A stretch of 64,000 nucleotides of DNA from Coprovicinus avistercoris (GCA_018714895.1 DVMQ01000017.1:124001-188000), one strand, 5' to 3'; shown: positions 36,226 through 46,389, counted from the first letter of the stretch. Program-made: numbers and translations. Notes: generated from the letters alone by a model not told the origin.

Positions 36226-39200
36226 ATGGAGAAGGAGAGAGGCGCTCAGACGGAAACCCGTGGGCTGTATCGTCCAGAGTTCGAACACGATGCCTGTGGT
36301 ATTGGTGCTATTGCAAGTCTAAAAGGTGCGCGTTCACATGCGATTGTTGATGACGCTCTCTCCGTTTTGGTTAATCTCGAGCACCGTGGCGGTAAGGGAC
36401 TTGAGCGCAATACCGGCGATGGTGCCGGTATTCTCTTTCAAGTTCCTCATCGTTTTTTCCGTAAAGAAGCACAACGTTACGGCCATTTATTGCCCGATGA
36501 GGGTGATTACGGCGTAGCAATGATCTTCATGCCGCGCGACGAGGCTGGTGTTGTCGCGGCTCGTCGTGTATTTGAAGAGGGATGTGCTTCGGAAGGAATT
36601 CCTCTGCTGTTCTGGCGAGAAGTGCCGGTTGATCCTCGCGATCTAGGCGAAACAGCTCGCGCTTGTATGCCCACGATTTTGCAGGCATTTGTTGGCAGGC
36701 CCGAAAATGTGCCCGCAGGGGGCGATTTTGAGCGGAAGCTCTATGTTTGCCGTCGCATTATCGAGCGTCGTGCTGCAGTAGAGCATGCTCTTCTCGATAA
36801 GATTTTTTATATCTGCAGCATGTCAAGCCGTACAGTTGTTTATAAGGGCATGCTGGTTGCAACCCAAATGCGTCGTTTCTTTCTCGACCTAAACGATGCT
36901 GCTGTAGAAAGTTCACTGGCACTCGTACATTCTCGATATTCAACGAACACAACGCCCAGCTGGGAACGTGCGCATCCCAACCGTTTTATTATTCATAACG
37001 GTGAGATCAACACCTTGCGCGGCAATGTTAATTGGATTCGTGCGCGTGAAGCCAATCTCTACTCGCCGCTTTTGGGATCTGATCTTCAGAAGGTTATTCC
37101 TATCATCAATCGAGAAGGGTCAGACTCGGCAGTTCTCGATAATGTGCTGGAATTCCTTACGATGAATGGAAGGGATCTGGCGCGTGCGGTCACGATGGTG
37201 ATGCCTGAGCCGTGGGACCATATTCCACAGCTGAGTGAAAAACGCCGCGCTTACGATGCCTATCAATCCATGCTTATGGAGCCTTGGGATGGGCCTGCAG
37301 CAATTGTCTTTACCGACGGGCGCGTAGTTGGCGCAGCTCTTGATAGAAATGGCTTACGACCTGCGCGTTATTATCTCACGCGAGATGATAGGCTTGTACT
37401 TTCGAGTGAGGTTGGTGCACTTGATGTTGCACCAGAGAATCTTTTGCAAGCGGGATGTCTCGGCCCTGGCGAGATGTTGCTGGTTGATCCGACGCAAGGT
37501 CGTGTGCTTTGGAATGATGAGCTTCGTGATTCGTTTGCACGGGAGAAGCCCTATCACGATTGGCTTGAGGCAGAAACGCTTGATGTGAGCGATTTAGCTC
37601 TACCAAAAGAGGCAGTTACTGTTGCCGATGAGAACGTCGATCTTACCCAGCGTATGGCGCGCCTTGGATATCACTATGACGATATTGAAGAAGCTATTCG
37701 CCCTATGGCTCAGACAGGTTCTGCTCCGCTTACCTCAATGGGAGCTGATGTGCCGCTCGCGGTTCTCTCGCGGCATGTGCGGTCATTCTTCGATTACTTC
37801 AATCAGCTCTTTGCGCAGGTTACCAATCCTCCTATCGATGCACTTCGTGAGAGTCTTGTTACATCTACCAGGCTTTATCTTGGCAATCATGGCAATCTGC
37901 TTGAGGATTCTCGCGATTCCTGCAGACTTATCCGACTCGAAGGTCCCATTCTTTCAGATGAAGATTTTAGGCGCATAGCTTCGGTGTCTCGTACGAGCTT
38001 CCATGCAGCATATTTTCGCGCCGTATATAAGCGGAATGACCAGCCTGGCGCATTGGAACGTGCGCTCGATGAGCTCAATCGTTCAGTCGAACAAGCAGTG
38101 CGTGATGGTGCCAACATCGTAGTGATTTCAGATAGAGCGGCGGCGGGTGAAGTCTCGATTCCTTCATTGCTTTCGCTCGGAAGTGTCCACAATCATCTGC
38201 TTCGTGCTGGTGTGCGTATGCATGCTGATATCGTGGTAGAAACTGGGGACGCCAAGACGCCGCATGACTTTGCTGCGCTCGTTGGATACTCTGCTTCAGG
38301 CATTTATCCCTATATGGCTCATGACTGCATTCGTCATATGGTTGAGACCGGTGAGCTTCACCTCTCTGCAGATGAAGCGATAGCAAATTATGACCATGCG
38401 CTTACGTCAGGCATAGTTGCCATCATGAGCAAGATGGGCATTTCGACTGTTCAGGGGTACCACTCTGCTCAAATTTTTGAAATTGTAGGCCTGTCGGAGT
38501 CGTTGGTTGATCGTCACTTTACCGGCACTACCAGCCGTATTGGCGGCTTAGATGAGCTCGGCGTGGAGCGTGAGTGCAATGCGCGCTACGATGAGGCACT
38601 CTTGCTTGAACAAAGTCCCGCGCCCGATCAACTTACGAGCTTTGGCCTTACGAAGTGGCGTCCATTGGGTGGAGAAGACCATCTTATCGACCCAGAGGCC
38701 ATCTATCTTCTGCAGCGAGCTTGTCGCGAAAACAACTACGAGTTGTTCCACGAATTCTCAGCACACATTCATCGTCCTGAAAGAACAGTTAATCTTCGCG
38801 ATCTTCTCGAATTTGTTCCGCTTCCAAGCGGTGCCATACCTCTTGGAGAAGTGGAATCGGCAGATCGTATTGTGAAGCGCTTTAATACGGGAGCTATGAG
38901 TTTCGGTTCTATCTCTCGTGAAGCTCATGAATGTCTGGCAATTGCTATGAATCGTTTAGGGGGACGTTCTAATACCGGTGAAGGTGGAGAAGACCCCAAT
39001 CGTGAAGACGCTCTTCCCAATGGCGACTCTGCAAACTCTGCAATTAAGCAAGTTGCTTCGGGACGATTTGGCGTTACCTCCCGCTACCTCTCGAGTGCTA
39101 TAGAAATTCAAATTAAAATGGCTCAGGGTGCAAAGCCAGGCGAAGGTGGCCACTTGCCTGGGCGTAAGGTTTGGCCTTGGGTGGCTGTTGTCCGTCGTTC

Positions 39201-40836
39201 TACACCGGGCGTAGGACTTATTTCACCTCCTCCGCACCACGACATTTATTCCATTGAGGATTTAGCCGAACTTATTTTTGATCTTAAGAATGCCAATCCT
39301 CAGGCCCGAATTTCTGTCAAGCTTGTTTCTGAGGCGGGGGTTGGAACTATTGCGACGGGTGTCGCAAAGGGCGGTGCTGGAAAAATCCTCATTTCCGGTG
39401 CAAATGGCGGTACTGGCGCAGCACCGCGTGATTCGGTCTATCATGCGGGATTACCGCTTGAACTCGGTCTTGCAGAAGCGCAGCAGACATTGTTGAGAAA
39501 CGGACTGCGCTCCCGTGTGGTACTTGAGGCCGACGGAAAGTTGCTCGACGGCCGCGATGTTGCAGTAGCCGCTTTGCTCGGAGCTGAGGAATTTGGCTTT
39601 GCAACTGGTCCTTTGCTGGCTATAGGTTGTCTCATGCAGCGCGATTGTCACGCCGATACCTGTCCGGTGGGTATTTGTACGCAGAACGAATGCCTGCGTT
39701 CACGGTTTATGGGCAAACCCGAGCACGTTGTGAATTACATGCTGTTTGTTGCCGAGAGTCTGCGTGAGATTATGGCTCAACTTGGCTTCCGCACAGTTGA
39801 TGAGATGATTGGTCATCCAGAGTGTTTGCGCCAGGTGGAAATACCCAATCATCCCAAAGCAAACAGCTGTGATCTTTCCGCAATTCTTGCTCGGGCTAAG
39901 ACTCTCTTCTCACCGGGTATTCCAGGTGCATCTGCACGCCGCTATTTGCCTGAGATGGCTTTTGACGAGGGTTTGGATGAAACCCTTGATGCCACCCTGC
40001 TCATTCCGTACACAGCAGACGCGCGTTCTCATATGCGGCCTATCCGTTTACGTGCCGATATATCCAGTGTAAACAGATGTGTTGGTACTATGTTAGGCTC
40101 TCGCATCACAAAAGCGCATCCTGAAGGATTGCCTGAGGGTTCGATTACGATAGATTGCACAGGATCTGCCGGCCAGAGCTTTGGTGCATTTCTTCCAGCA
40201 GGTATTACGCTCAATGTTTCCGGCGATGCCAACGATTACTTTGGTAAAGGACTTTCGGGTGGCATCTTATCGGTTGCTCCTCCATCGGGGGCTTCGTTTA
40301 AGTTTGACGAAAACGTTTGCGTAGGAAATGTCGCATTTTATGGCGCAACGGCTGGCCGTGGTTTTGTCAATGGCTTAGCAGGTCAACGTTTTGGTGTACG
40401 CAATTCCGGTGCCACGATTGTTTGCGAGGGTGTGGGCAACCACGGTTGCGAATATATGACCGGAGGAGTTGCCCTTATTTTGGGAGAAGTTGGACAAAAC
40501 TTTGCCGCCGGTATGTCGGGTGGTGTTGCCTATGTTTACGATCGTTTCCGCACCTTAGCATCGCGTTGTAATACAGAGCTCGTTGAGCTTCTTACGCCCG
40601 ATGAGGATGATTTCGAGTTAATTCATGCACTTCTGGAAGAACACGTTGAACGTACGCAGAGCCCTCGTGGTATTAAGTTGCTCTTCCAATTCAGCGCAAT
40701 ACGTCGGCGCTTTGTAAAGGTTATTCCGCGGGAATATCGCCTCATCGTTGAACAGGCAAAGAAAGAACAGGAAGCGGGCTTTGCGCCCGAAGAGGCAGTG
40801 GAGCGGGCATTTGAGGCCCTGAGGGGAGAGATGTAG
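36226..40836 (+). CDS. gltB: Glutamate synthase large subunit
   Basis: The 1536-residue alpha subunit that makes two glutamates from glutamine and 2-oxoglutarate. The N-terminal glutaminase domain has Cys24 as nucleophile (DACGIG), exposed after propeptide removal. The FMN/synthase domain follows, with the [3Fe-4S] cysteines Cys1141, Cys1146 and Cys1151 (CHADTCPVGIC), then the C-terminal glycine-rich beta-helix domain. Length is normal. A GGGAGG site precedes the ATG. gltD follows with a two-base gap. Because the GS-like protein at 8269 may not make glutamine, the source of this enzyme's glutamine may be another GS outside this window. Confidence 0.97.
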   Translation: MEKERGAQTETRGLYRPEFEHDACGIGAIASLKGARSHAIVDDALSVLVNLEHRGGKGLERNTGDGAGILFQVPHRFFRKEAQRYGHLLPDEGDYGVAMIFMPRDEAGVVAARRVFEEGCASEGIPLLFWREVPVDPRDLGETARACMPTILQAFVGRPENVPAGGDFERKLYVCRRIIERRAAVEHALLDKIFYICSMSSRTVVYKGMLVATQMRRFFLDLNDAAVESSLALVHSRYSTNTTPSWERAHPNRFIIHNGEINTLRGNVNWIRAREANLYSPLLGSDLQKVIPIINREGSDSAVLDNVLEFLTMNGRDLARAVTMVMPEPWDHIPQLSEKRRAYDAYQSMLMEPWDGPAAIVFTDGRVVGAALDRNGLRPARYYLTRDDRLVLSSEVGALDVAPENLLQAGCLGPGEMLLVDPTQGRVLWNDELRDSFAREKPYHDWLEAETLDVSDLALPKEAVTVADENVDLTQRMARLGYHYDDIEEAIRPMAQTGSAPLTSMGADVPLAVLSRHVRSFFDYFNQLFAQVTNPPIDALRESLVTSTRLYLGNHGNLLEDSRDSCRLIRLEGPILSDEDFRRIASVSRTSFHAAYFRAVYKRNDQPGALERALDELNRSVEQAVRDGANIVVISDRAAAGEVSIPSLLSLGSVHNHLLRAGVRMHADIVVETGDAKTPHDFAALVGYSASGIYPYMAHDCIRHMVETGELHLSADEAIANYDHALTSGIVAIMSKMGISTVQGYHSAQIFEIVGLSESLVDRHFTGTTSRIGGLDELGVERECNARYDEALLLEQSPAPDQLTSFGLTKWRPLGGEDHLIDPEAIYLLQRACRENNYELFHEFSAHIHRPERTVNLRDLLEFVPLPSGAIPLGEVESADRIVKRFNTGAMSFGSISREAHECLAIAMNRLGGRSNTGEGGEDPNREDALPNGDSANSAIKQVASGRFGVTSRYLSSAIEIQIKMAQGAKPGEGGHLPGRKVWPWVAVVRRSTPGVGLISPPPHHDIYSIEDLAELIFDLKNANPQARISVKLVSEAGVGTIATGVAKGGAGKILISGANGGTGAAPRDSVYHAGLPLELGLAEAQQTLLRNGLRSRVVLEADGKLLDGRDVAVAALLGAEEFGFATGPLLAIGCLMQRDCHADTCPVGICTQNECLRSRFMGKPEHVVNYMLFVAESLREIMAQLGFRTVDEMIGHPECLRQVEIPNHPKANSCDLSAILARAKTLFSPGIPGASARRYLPEMAFDEGLDETLDATLLIPYTADARSHMRPIRLRADISSVNRCVGTMLGSRITKAHPEGLPEGSITIDCTGSAGQSFGAFLPAGITLNVSGDANDYFGKGLSGGILSVAPPSGASFKFDENVCVGNVAFYGATAGRGFVNGLAGQRFGVRNSGATIVCEGVGNHGCEYMTGGVALILGEVGQNFAAGMSGGVAYVYDRFRTLASRCNTELVELLTPDEDDFELIHALLEEHVERTQSPRGIKLLFQFSAIRRRFVKVIPREYRLIVEQAKKEQEAGFAPEEAVERAFEALRGEM

Positions 40837-40838
40837 CC

Positions 40839-42311
40839 ATGGGTAAAAGCGGTGCATTTCTCGCGCATGAGCGCAAGGCCCACGACGAAAGGGCCATCAA
40901 AGAGCGTTTACAGGATTTTGGTGAGATAGCCCAGCTTCTCTCAGAAGAAGACCAAAGCATACAAGCATCGCGCTGTATGGACTGCGGCGTAGCTCATTGT
41001 CAGGCAGGCATCGCCTTTGGATCTGCACGTGTTTCTGGCTGTCCGCTGCATAACCTCATTCCTGAGTGGAACGATCTTGTCTATCGTAATTTGTGGAATG
41101 AAGCTGCTGCGCGACTTTCTCTCACCAATCCGTTTCCCGAGTTCACTGGCCGCGTTTGTCCGGCTCCCTGTGAAGCCGCGTGCAACCTTGGCCTTCATGA
41201 CAAGCCGACAACCATTCGAGATAACGAACGAGCCATATCAGACCATGCATGGCGTGCTGGGATGATGACACCGTTAGATCCCGTCGATAAGCACAAGGCT
41301 TCGATTGCTGTTATCGGTTCTGGTCCTTCGGGGCTGGCTGCAGCATGGGAGCTCACACGTCGAGGCTTTGCTGTAACAGTATTCGAGCGCTCTGATCGTG
41401 CTGGCGGTTTGCTTATGTATGGCATTCCCAACATGAAATTGCCTAAAGAAGTTATTGAGCGTCGCGTGTCGTTGATGGAAAAAAGCGGTGTGCAATTTGT
41501 CTATAACTTCGACGCAGCAGAGAAAGACGCTGCCAATGAGATCCTTGCTACCTTTGATGCTGTTGTAGTAGCAGTTGGTGCTGGGAAAGCTCGGTCTCTT
41601 TCAGTGCCTGGTTCCGATGCTTGCGGTGTAGTTCCTGCGGTTGCCTATCTAACTGCCGCAACAAAAGCGGTGCTAGAAAATACTGCGCCAGCCTATTCCG
41701 CTGAAGGCAAAGATGTCGTGGTTATTGGCGGCGGTGATACTGGTACCGATTGTGTTGCTACTGCGCTTCGACAAGGTGCTCGAAGTGTACGTCAGCTTGA
41801 GTTTATGCCGGCGCCGCCAGAGGGTCGCATACAAACAAATCCGTGGCCGGAATGGCCAAACACACGCAAATGTGACTATGGCCAACAAGAAGCCGAATAC
41901 CTACAGGGATCAGATCCGCGGACATGGGGTGCTGATACACGCGAAGTGCTCGTCGATGCGGGCAATGTCGTTGGTTTGCGTGTGGCTCATCTTGATTGGT
42001 CTACAGGTGCGCCCGTACGCATCGAAGGCTCAGAAGAGGTGCTCGATGCTCAACTTGTTCTTATTGCCATGGGCTTTTCTGGTCCTGCAGCTGACGTTTA
42101 TGAAGCCTTTGGCTGCGAGCTCGTGCAAGTCCGTGATGGAGTTCGCCCGGTGCTTACGGAGGAAGGATCGCACGAGGTTGCGTGTGCATCTGATGAGGCG
42201 AAGGTATATGCCACGGGTGATGCCCGTACAGGATCTTCTCTGGTGGTGAATGCCATAGTGGATGGCCTTGCTTGTGCTCAGGAGGTTGCTTCAAGTTTCT
42301 CTGTACTCTAG
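40839..42311 (+). CDS. gltD: Glutamate synthase small subunit
   Basis: The 490-residue beta subunit that takes electrons from NAD(P)H to the large subunit. It has an N-terminal iron-sulfur domain (CMDCGVAHC and later CPAPCEAAC), an FAD-binding GSGPSGLAAAWEL, and a pyridine-nucleotide site VVIGGGDTGTDCVA. The C-terminal FAD segment reads VYATGDARTGSSLVVNAIVDG. Start and stop are consistent with GltD. It lies directly behind gltB, with the ribosome site GAGGGGAG inside the gltB end. Confidence 0.97.
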   Translation: MGKSGAFLAHERKAHDERAIKERLQDFGEIAQLLSEEDQSIQASRCMDCGVAHCQAGIAFGSARVSGCPLHNLIPEWNDLVYRNLWNEAAARLSLTNPFPEFTGRVCPAPCEAACNLGLHDKPTTIRDNERAISDHAWRAGMMTPLDPVDKHKASIAVIGSGPSGLAAAWELTRRGFAVTVFERSDRAGGLLMYGIPNMKLPKEVIERRVSLMEKSGVQFVYNFDAAEKDAANEILATFDAVVVAVGAGKARSLSVPGSDACGVVPAVAYLTAATKAVLENTAPAYSAEGKDVVVIGGGDTGTDCVATALRQGARSVRQLEFMPAPPEGRIQTNPWPEWPNTRKCDYGQQEAEYLQGSDPRTWGADTREVLVDAGNVVGLRVAHLDWSTGAPVRIEGSEEVLDAQLVLIAMGFSGPAADVYEAFGCELVQVRDGVRPVLTEEGSHEVACASDEAKVYATGDARTGSSLVVNAIVDGLACAQEVASSFSVL

Positions 42312-42375
42312 TGCGCTCTGTCTTTTTCTCACGATAGAGCCGAGGATCCCAATACGTGCTCGAAAGGGGGCAGGG

Positions 42376-42582
42376 ATGAAACACGAAGATGGAAGTGAGA
42401 GTCTCGTGTGGCTCGTCGATGGAAAAGAAGAACCTTTTGTACCGGTACACGGACATGCTTGGATGCCTGCTCGCGTGGATCGTTCCTTCTCTGAACGAGC
42501 AGATGATGAGGGCGATCCATCCGGCCAGAGCATGAAAGATGACGATCATACAGATGATCAACCTGGATTGATGTGGGTATGA
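42376..42582 (+). CDS. Small acidic protein, unknown
   Basis: A 68-residue protein that I do not recognise. It starts at an ATG behind GAAAGGGGG, begins MKHEDGSESLVWLVDGKEEP, and ends in an Asp-rich tail. It contains no membrane helix or motif. It lies between gltD and the spermidine-synthase-like gene on the same strand. The good ribosome site supports it, but a gene this short could be spurious. Confidence 0.5.
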   Translation: MKHEDGSESLVWLVDGKEEPFVPVHGHAWMPARVDRSFSERADDEGDPSGQSMKDDDHTDDQPGLMWV

Positions 42583-42623
42583 GAGACTCATATTTGTAGC
42601 GTTATACAGATATGGGAGGCGCC

Positions 42624-43439
42624 ATGAAGAAAAGAGCTTGGCAAGTTGCTGGCGTAGCGGCTGGTGCCATTACAGCGGCTGCAGGTGTATATGCGCTGCG
42701 GAGGTATGAGCCGCATCTTCTTCCACGAACCACCTTTGGCTGGGCATTTGCATGCAACACCTACGATGCAGCAGGTGAGGCAGTGCGGCTTTTTATAGTA
42801 AATGGCACGGTGCAAAGCGGTACGTATAAGGGCGCTCATCGTTATGATTTGCCGTTTGAATACTATCGTGCAATTGATAGGGTAGTACATGAGGCAAACC
42901 TTGCTTCAGGCCGCCTTTTGGTGTTGGGTGGCGGTGGCTATGCCTATCCAAAACATGTTATTGCCCATACCGATGCTGCCTCAGTTGATGTGGTAGAGAT
43001 AGATCCTGTAGTAACAAGAATCGCCCGCCGTTGGTTTTATCTCGATGAGCTCATACAAGAATTCAAAACAGAACAAACGGGACGACTAAATCTTATCCGT
43101 GCGGATGCGCTCTCCTTTATGCGTTATGCCACTTCTACCTACGATGTCATAGTTGACGATGTGTTTGCTGCAGGAACACCAGATTTGGCATTGGTGGATG
43201 GAGAGGGTGCTAAGGCTGCTCATCGGTTGCTCAGTGGGGGTGGCCTTTATATAGCCAACGTGGTGGCGTATGAAGGAGACCTGACGATTCTCCAAGCAAC
43301 CGCTGAGAATCTTGCACGGGAATTTGCCCAGGTGAGTGTGATTCCTTGTACTGACGATGAGTTATCGGATGATGACAATTACCTTGTAGTAGCAACTGAC
43401 GGTTCCTATGAGTTTACGGATGCGATAACTCAAGCATAG
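42624..43439 (+). CDS. Spermidine-synthase-like / SAM-binding protein with N-terminal membrane segment
   Basis: A 271-residue protein. An N-terminal hydrophobic Ala/Gly segment (residues about 9-25) may anchor it to the membrane. The rest has a Rossmann methyltransferase core like polyamine aminopropyltransferases: VLGGGGYAYP (cofactor loop), VDVVEIDPVVTRIARR (acid that binds the adenosine ribose), and YDVIVDDVFAAGTPD. The usual gatekeeping and decarboxylated-SAM residues of true spermidine synthases cannot be confirmed, and such spermidine-synthase-like proteins often have other roles. The ATG at 42624 follows GGGAGG. Confidence 0.75.
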   Translation: MKKRAWQVAGVAAGAITAAAGVYALRRYEPHLLPRTTFGWAFACNTYDAAGEAVRLFIVNGTVQSGTYKGAHRYDLPFEYYRAIDRVVHEANLASGRLLVLGGGGYAYPKHVIAHTDAASVDVVEIDPVVTRIARRWFYLDELIQEFKTEQTGRLNLIRADALSFMRYATSTYDVIVDDVFAAGTPDLALVDGEGAKAAHRLLSGGGLYIANVVAYEGDLTILQATAENLAREFAQVSVIPCTDDELSDDDNYLVVATDGSYEFTDAITQA

Positions 43440-43532
43440 AAACTCATAGGGGCTTATAGCATCCACTCCCCGTCGCCTCGCGCTGATGCAAGGTTTTGTA
43501 TGGCATTATCGAACCATATCTGCAAATGAGAA

Positions 43533-43559
43533 AGTCCATGTGGATATTTCGCATGGACT
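43533..43559 (+). promoter_or_regulatory. Hairpin just before the paaK-like gene
   Basis: AGTCCATG (43533-43540) and CATGGACT (43552-43559) form a perfect eight-base stem around eleven bases. It ends about seven bases before the GGGAGG ribosome site of the gene at 43580, so it could act in the mRNA leader or as an operator. Confidence 0.45.
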
Positions 43560-43579
43560 GGTGATGGGAGGCCTGCTGG

Positions 43580-44878
43580 ATGAGTCAGAAGGAGATTCTT
43601 ACCTTGCCTCATGATCAGATTGAGGCGATTCAACTCGAAGGCATCAAAAAGACTGTTGTCGCATGTTATGAAAATGTTCCTTTTTATAAAGAGTCGTTCG
43701 ATGCTGCAGGATTTGATCCGTATTCAGTAAAGAGCCTCGATGATCTCTCTCGTGCTCCTTTCGTAACCAAGCAAGATCTGCGTGAAAATTATCCCTATAA
43801 GATGTTCGCAACACCTCTTTCAGAGGTTCGCGAAATTCATATGTCGTCTGGTACAACGGGAGTTGCTACGGTTGGTGGCTATACCGAACACGACCTGAAA
43901 ATTTGGGGTGATTGCTTCGCACGCGGTATTGAATACGCCAACGGTGGTGTGGATGATATCGTGCACGTCTGCTATGGCTATGGTTTGTTCACTGGCGGTT
44001 TAGGAGCCCATTATGGTGGTCTCTCTGCTGGGGCAACCGTCATTCCTATGAGTGCCGGAAATACTGAGCGCCAGATTCGCGTACTCAAAGAGATGGGATC
44101 CACTATTATCTGCTGCACGCCTAGCTATGCTATGCACATTGCTGACACAGCGTTGGCCATGGGCATTGATCCTGCTCGCGATTTTCATCTTCGTGCGGGA
44201 ATTCATGGTGCAGAAGCATTCTCGGATAACTTCCGTGCAGAACTTGAACGCAAGCTTAACTATCACGTCCTCGACGTTTACGGCTTAACAGAAACGATGG
44301 GTCCTGGCGTTGCTATTGAGTGCTGGGAGCAGCAAGGGCTTCATCTTGCAGAAGATCATTTCTATGCCGAAATAATTGATCCTAATACGGGAGAATTGCT
44401 GCCTGATGGTGAGTGGGGTGAGCTTGTGCTCACAACGGTTGACCGTGAAGCAACGCCAGTTGTGCGCTATCGCACCCGTGATATTACGAGGATTTTGCCG
44501 GGCGAGTGCCCCTGCGGTCGTACGCATCGTCGCATAGATCGTTTGCATGGACGTACAGACGACATGCTTATTATCCGCGGCGTTAATGTCTTCCCGAGTC
44601 AGATCGAAAATGTCATGAAGACCTTTAGTCAGGTGTCTTCTTGGTATCAAATTGAGCTTACCCGTAAGAATCACCTTGACGTTGTAACGCTTAAGGCAGA
44701 GGTTGCTCCTGGGTTTGATTTTGATGAGATAAGCTCTATTGAGCAGCTGCAGCGCAATATTGAGGCGGCACTTAAATCTGCTCTGTCCGTGGGTGTTCGC
44801 GTCCATCTTGTTGAGCCACATTCCATTCCTCGAAGTGAAGGCAAGGCAAAGCGTGTGGTTGATTTAAGGGAGGACTAG
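43580..44878 (+). CDS. Phenylacetate-CoA ligase family adenylate-forming enzyme
   Basis: A 432-residue PaaK-type acyl-CoA ligase that activates an aryl acid as an adenylate and joins it to CoA. It shows the P-loop HMSSGTTGVATV, YGLTETMGPG, GELVLTTVDREATPVVRYRTRD, and the C-terminal hinge IIRGVNVFPSQIE. In anaerobes these are usually linked with indolepyruvate/arylpyruvate oxidoreductases and make aryl-acetyl-CoA or run in reverse to gain ATP. No such oxidoreductase is in the window. The gene is followed after two bases by an ACT-domain gene, a conserved pairing. Which aryl acid it uses is unknown. Confidence 0.9.
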   Translation: MSQKEILTLPHDQIEAIQLEGIKKTVVACYENVPFYKESFDAAGFDPYSVKSLDDLSRAPFVTKQDLRENYPYKMFATPLSEVREIHMSSGTTGVATVGGYTEHDLKIWGDCFARGIEYANGGVDDIVHVCYGYGLFTGGLGAHYGGLSAGATVIPMSAGNTERQIRVLKEMGSTIICCTPSYAMHIADTALAMGIDPARDFHLRAGIHGAEAFSDNFRAELERKLNYHVLDVYGLTETMGPGVAIECWEQQGLHLAEDHFYAEIIDPNTGELLPDGEWGELVLTTVDREATPVVRYRTRDITRILPGECPCGRTHRRIDRLHGRTDDMLIIRGVNVFPSQIENVMKTFSQVSSWYQIELTRKNHLDVVTLKAEVAPGFDFDEISSIEQLQRNIEAALKSALSVGVRVHLVEPHSIPRSEGKAKRVVDLRED

Positions 44879-44880
44879 AT

Positions 44881-45306
44881 ATGATTTCTCAAATCACTGT
44901 CTTTCTCGAAAACAGTAAGGGTCGCCTGCTAGCACTTACGCGTTGTTTGGGAGATGCGGGTGTTGATATGCATGCCCTTACTATTGCGGAAACATCTGAT
45001 TATGGTTTGGTCCGCATCATTGCAGACAACACCGATGCTGCGTTGAAGGCCCTTGATGAGCATGGTTTCCGTGCTACCAGAACACATGTAACAGCAATTG
45101 AGGTTCCCAACCGTCCTGGTGGGCTTGCCGATTTGCTTGAGGTACTTGAGGAAATGAATCTTAATATCGAATATGGCTACTGTTTTTCCAGCAAGGGTGG
45201 CGTAGCGGTCGATGTACTAAAGATCCGTGGCGATGCCAAAGCTGCCGAGGCTGGCTTTAAACTTGAAGGAGCTGGATTTAAGCTGCTTAAGCAGGAAGAT
45301 CTTTAA
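44881..45306 (+). CDS. Tandem ACT-domain protein
   Basis: A 141-residue protein made of two ACT domains (residues about 2-70 and 72-138: ISQITVFLENSKGRLLALT and VTAIEVPNRPGGLADLLEV). Such pairs bind amino acids and often sit next to PaaK-type ligases, where they are thought to sense the aromatic amino acid whose product the ligase handles. The start is two bases beyond the ligase stop, with GGGAGG inside it. Function beyond ligand binding is inferred. Confidence 0.9.
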   Translation: MISQITVFLENSKGRLLALTRCLGDAGVDMHALTIAETSDYGLVRIIADNTDAALKALDEHGFRATRTHVTAIEVPNRPGGLADLLEVLEEMNLNIEYGYCFSSKGGVAVDVLKIRGDAKAAEAGFKLEGAGFKLLKQEDL

Positions 45307-45345
45307 TCTTTATGTAGTGTCATAACAAAAAACGTAGCGCAGAGA

Positions 45346-45382
45346 ACTGCCCGCAAGGTGTTTAAAACATGTTGCGGGCAGT
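45346..45382. terminator. Hairpin shared by converging genes
   Basis: ACTGCCCGCAA (45346-45356) and TTGCGGGCAGT (45372-45382) form a perfect 11-base stem overlapping the stop of the leftward exonuclease gene. No T-run follows immediately on either strand; a T-run lies 15 bases further on the minus strand. Probably a terminator for one or both genes. Confidence 0.5.
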
Positions 45383-46324
45383 AAATTCTGCCTGTACTGT
45401 CTTGAACATAAGGTCAACATCTTCGAGACCCAAATGGCGCTCGGAGTCTCCTGCTGCAAGAACCCCACGTCTCCGCGCCCAATTCTCAAGTGCTGCAGGA
45501 CGCGACTCATGGGGGAGTGTCCGATATTCCGGGTCAACACGCCGGCAAATATCACGAGTATCAATGGGAACAATACGCCCCGCTTTACGTGCCTCAGCAT
45601 AGCCATCAAGGTGCAGCATAAACCAAGAGTCTTCAAATGCTGCATTATGTGCCATATACGGAAAACGCTCAAAAGTTGCTAACAGTGCCTTTTGAAGCGC
45701 CTTGTTCTTTCGAAATGGGATAGCTCCAGCGATGTCGTTCCAACTGATATGGTGGATTTCTGCCAGAGGCACCCCTTTTTCCTCGTAGAGGGAAGGCAGG
45801 CCACAATACGTAGTGAAAGGATGCTCGGGTTTGGCTTTGGGGGTAAGTTTCATGAATTCAAGACCAACATTTACGATATAACCACGGCTTGGTTCACGAG
45901 CAGTGGTCTCAATATCAACGCCTACTACCATACCTTTGATTGGGGCGTCGAGATAGGCAATACCCAGATCTTGCAGGTCAGGTCCTGCAACTTTTGCAAC
46001 CTCTGTTGGATCTCTTTGCTGAAGGGCCGCGACACTGCGGATGAGGTCTTTATCAGAAAGGCGACGAGAGAGGCTTTGACCAGGAATATTGTTAAGCCGC
46101 TCAATGCCATAGGTATCACACGTTACGCGGTTTCTATCGGCAAGATCGCGTATTAAATCGTATGAAAAGGGCTCTGAATCAGCAGGAGCTGTCTTCCAAG
46201 CATCCATAAGGAGTGCCAAGGCACCCTCATTGGTAGAACGCTCTGCATTGAGTGAACTATCATCAGAGAGAAACCCTGGTAAAGCCATGGAACTTGCATG
46301 TTCTATTGCTTCGGTGAGATTCAT
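45362..46324 (-). CDS. DEDD-family 3'-5' exonuclease
   Basis: A 320-residue protein. Residues about 130-320 form a DnaQ-like exonuclease domain with the first motif VGVDIETTARE (Asp and Glu), a second in AHNAAFEDSW, and a third in RHLGLEDVDLM (His and Asp). The N-terminal 125 residues are a helical region of unknown role. It probably trims DNA or RNA; no polymerase or helicase is fused. The ribosome site GGGAGC precedes the ATG. The leftward larE gene upstream may share the transcript. Confidence 0.82.
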   Translation of the reverse strand: MNLTEAIEHASSMALPGFLSDDSSLNAERSTNEGALALLMDAWKTAPADSEPFSYDLIRDLADRNRVTCDTYGIERLNNIPGQSLSRRLSDKDLIRSVAALQQRDPTEVAKVAGPDLQDLGIAYLDAPIKGMVVGVDIETTAREPSRGYIVNVGLEFMKLTPKAKPEHPFTTYCGLPSLYEEKGVPLAEIHHISWNDIAGAIPFRKNKALQKALLATFERFPYMAHNAAFEDSWFMLHLDGYAEARKAGRIVPIDTRDICRRVDPEYRTLPHESRPAALENWARRRGVLAAGDSERHLGLEDVDLMFKTVQAEFTARNMF

Positions 46325-46389
46325 GCTCCCGTTGCCTCCGTTGGTTCACTGAGCAAGGTGTAGATAAGTGGCTCAGAATCTCTAGCGTA

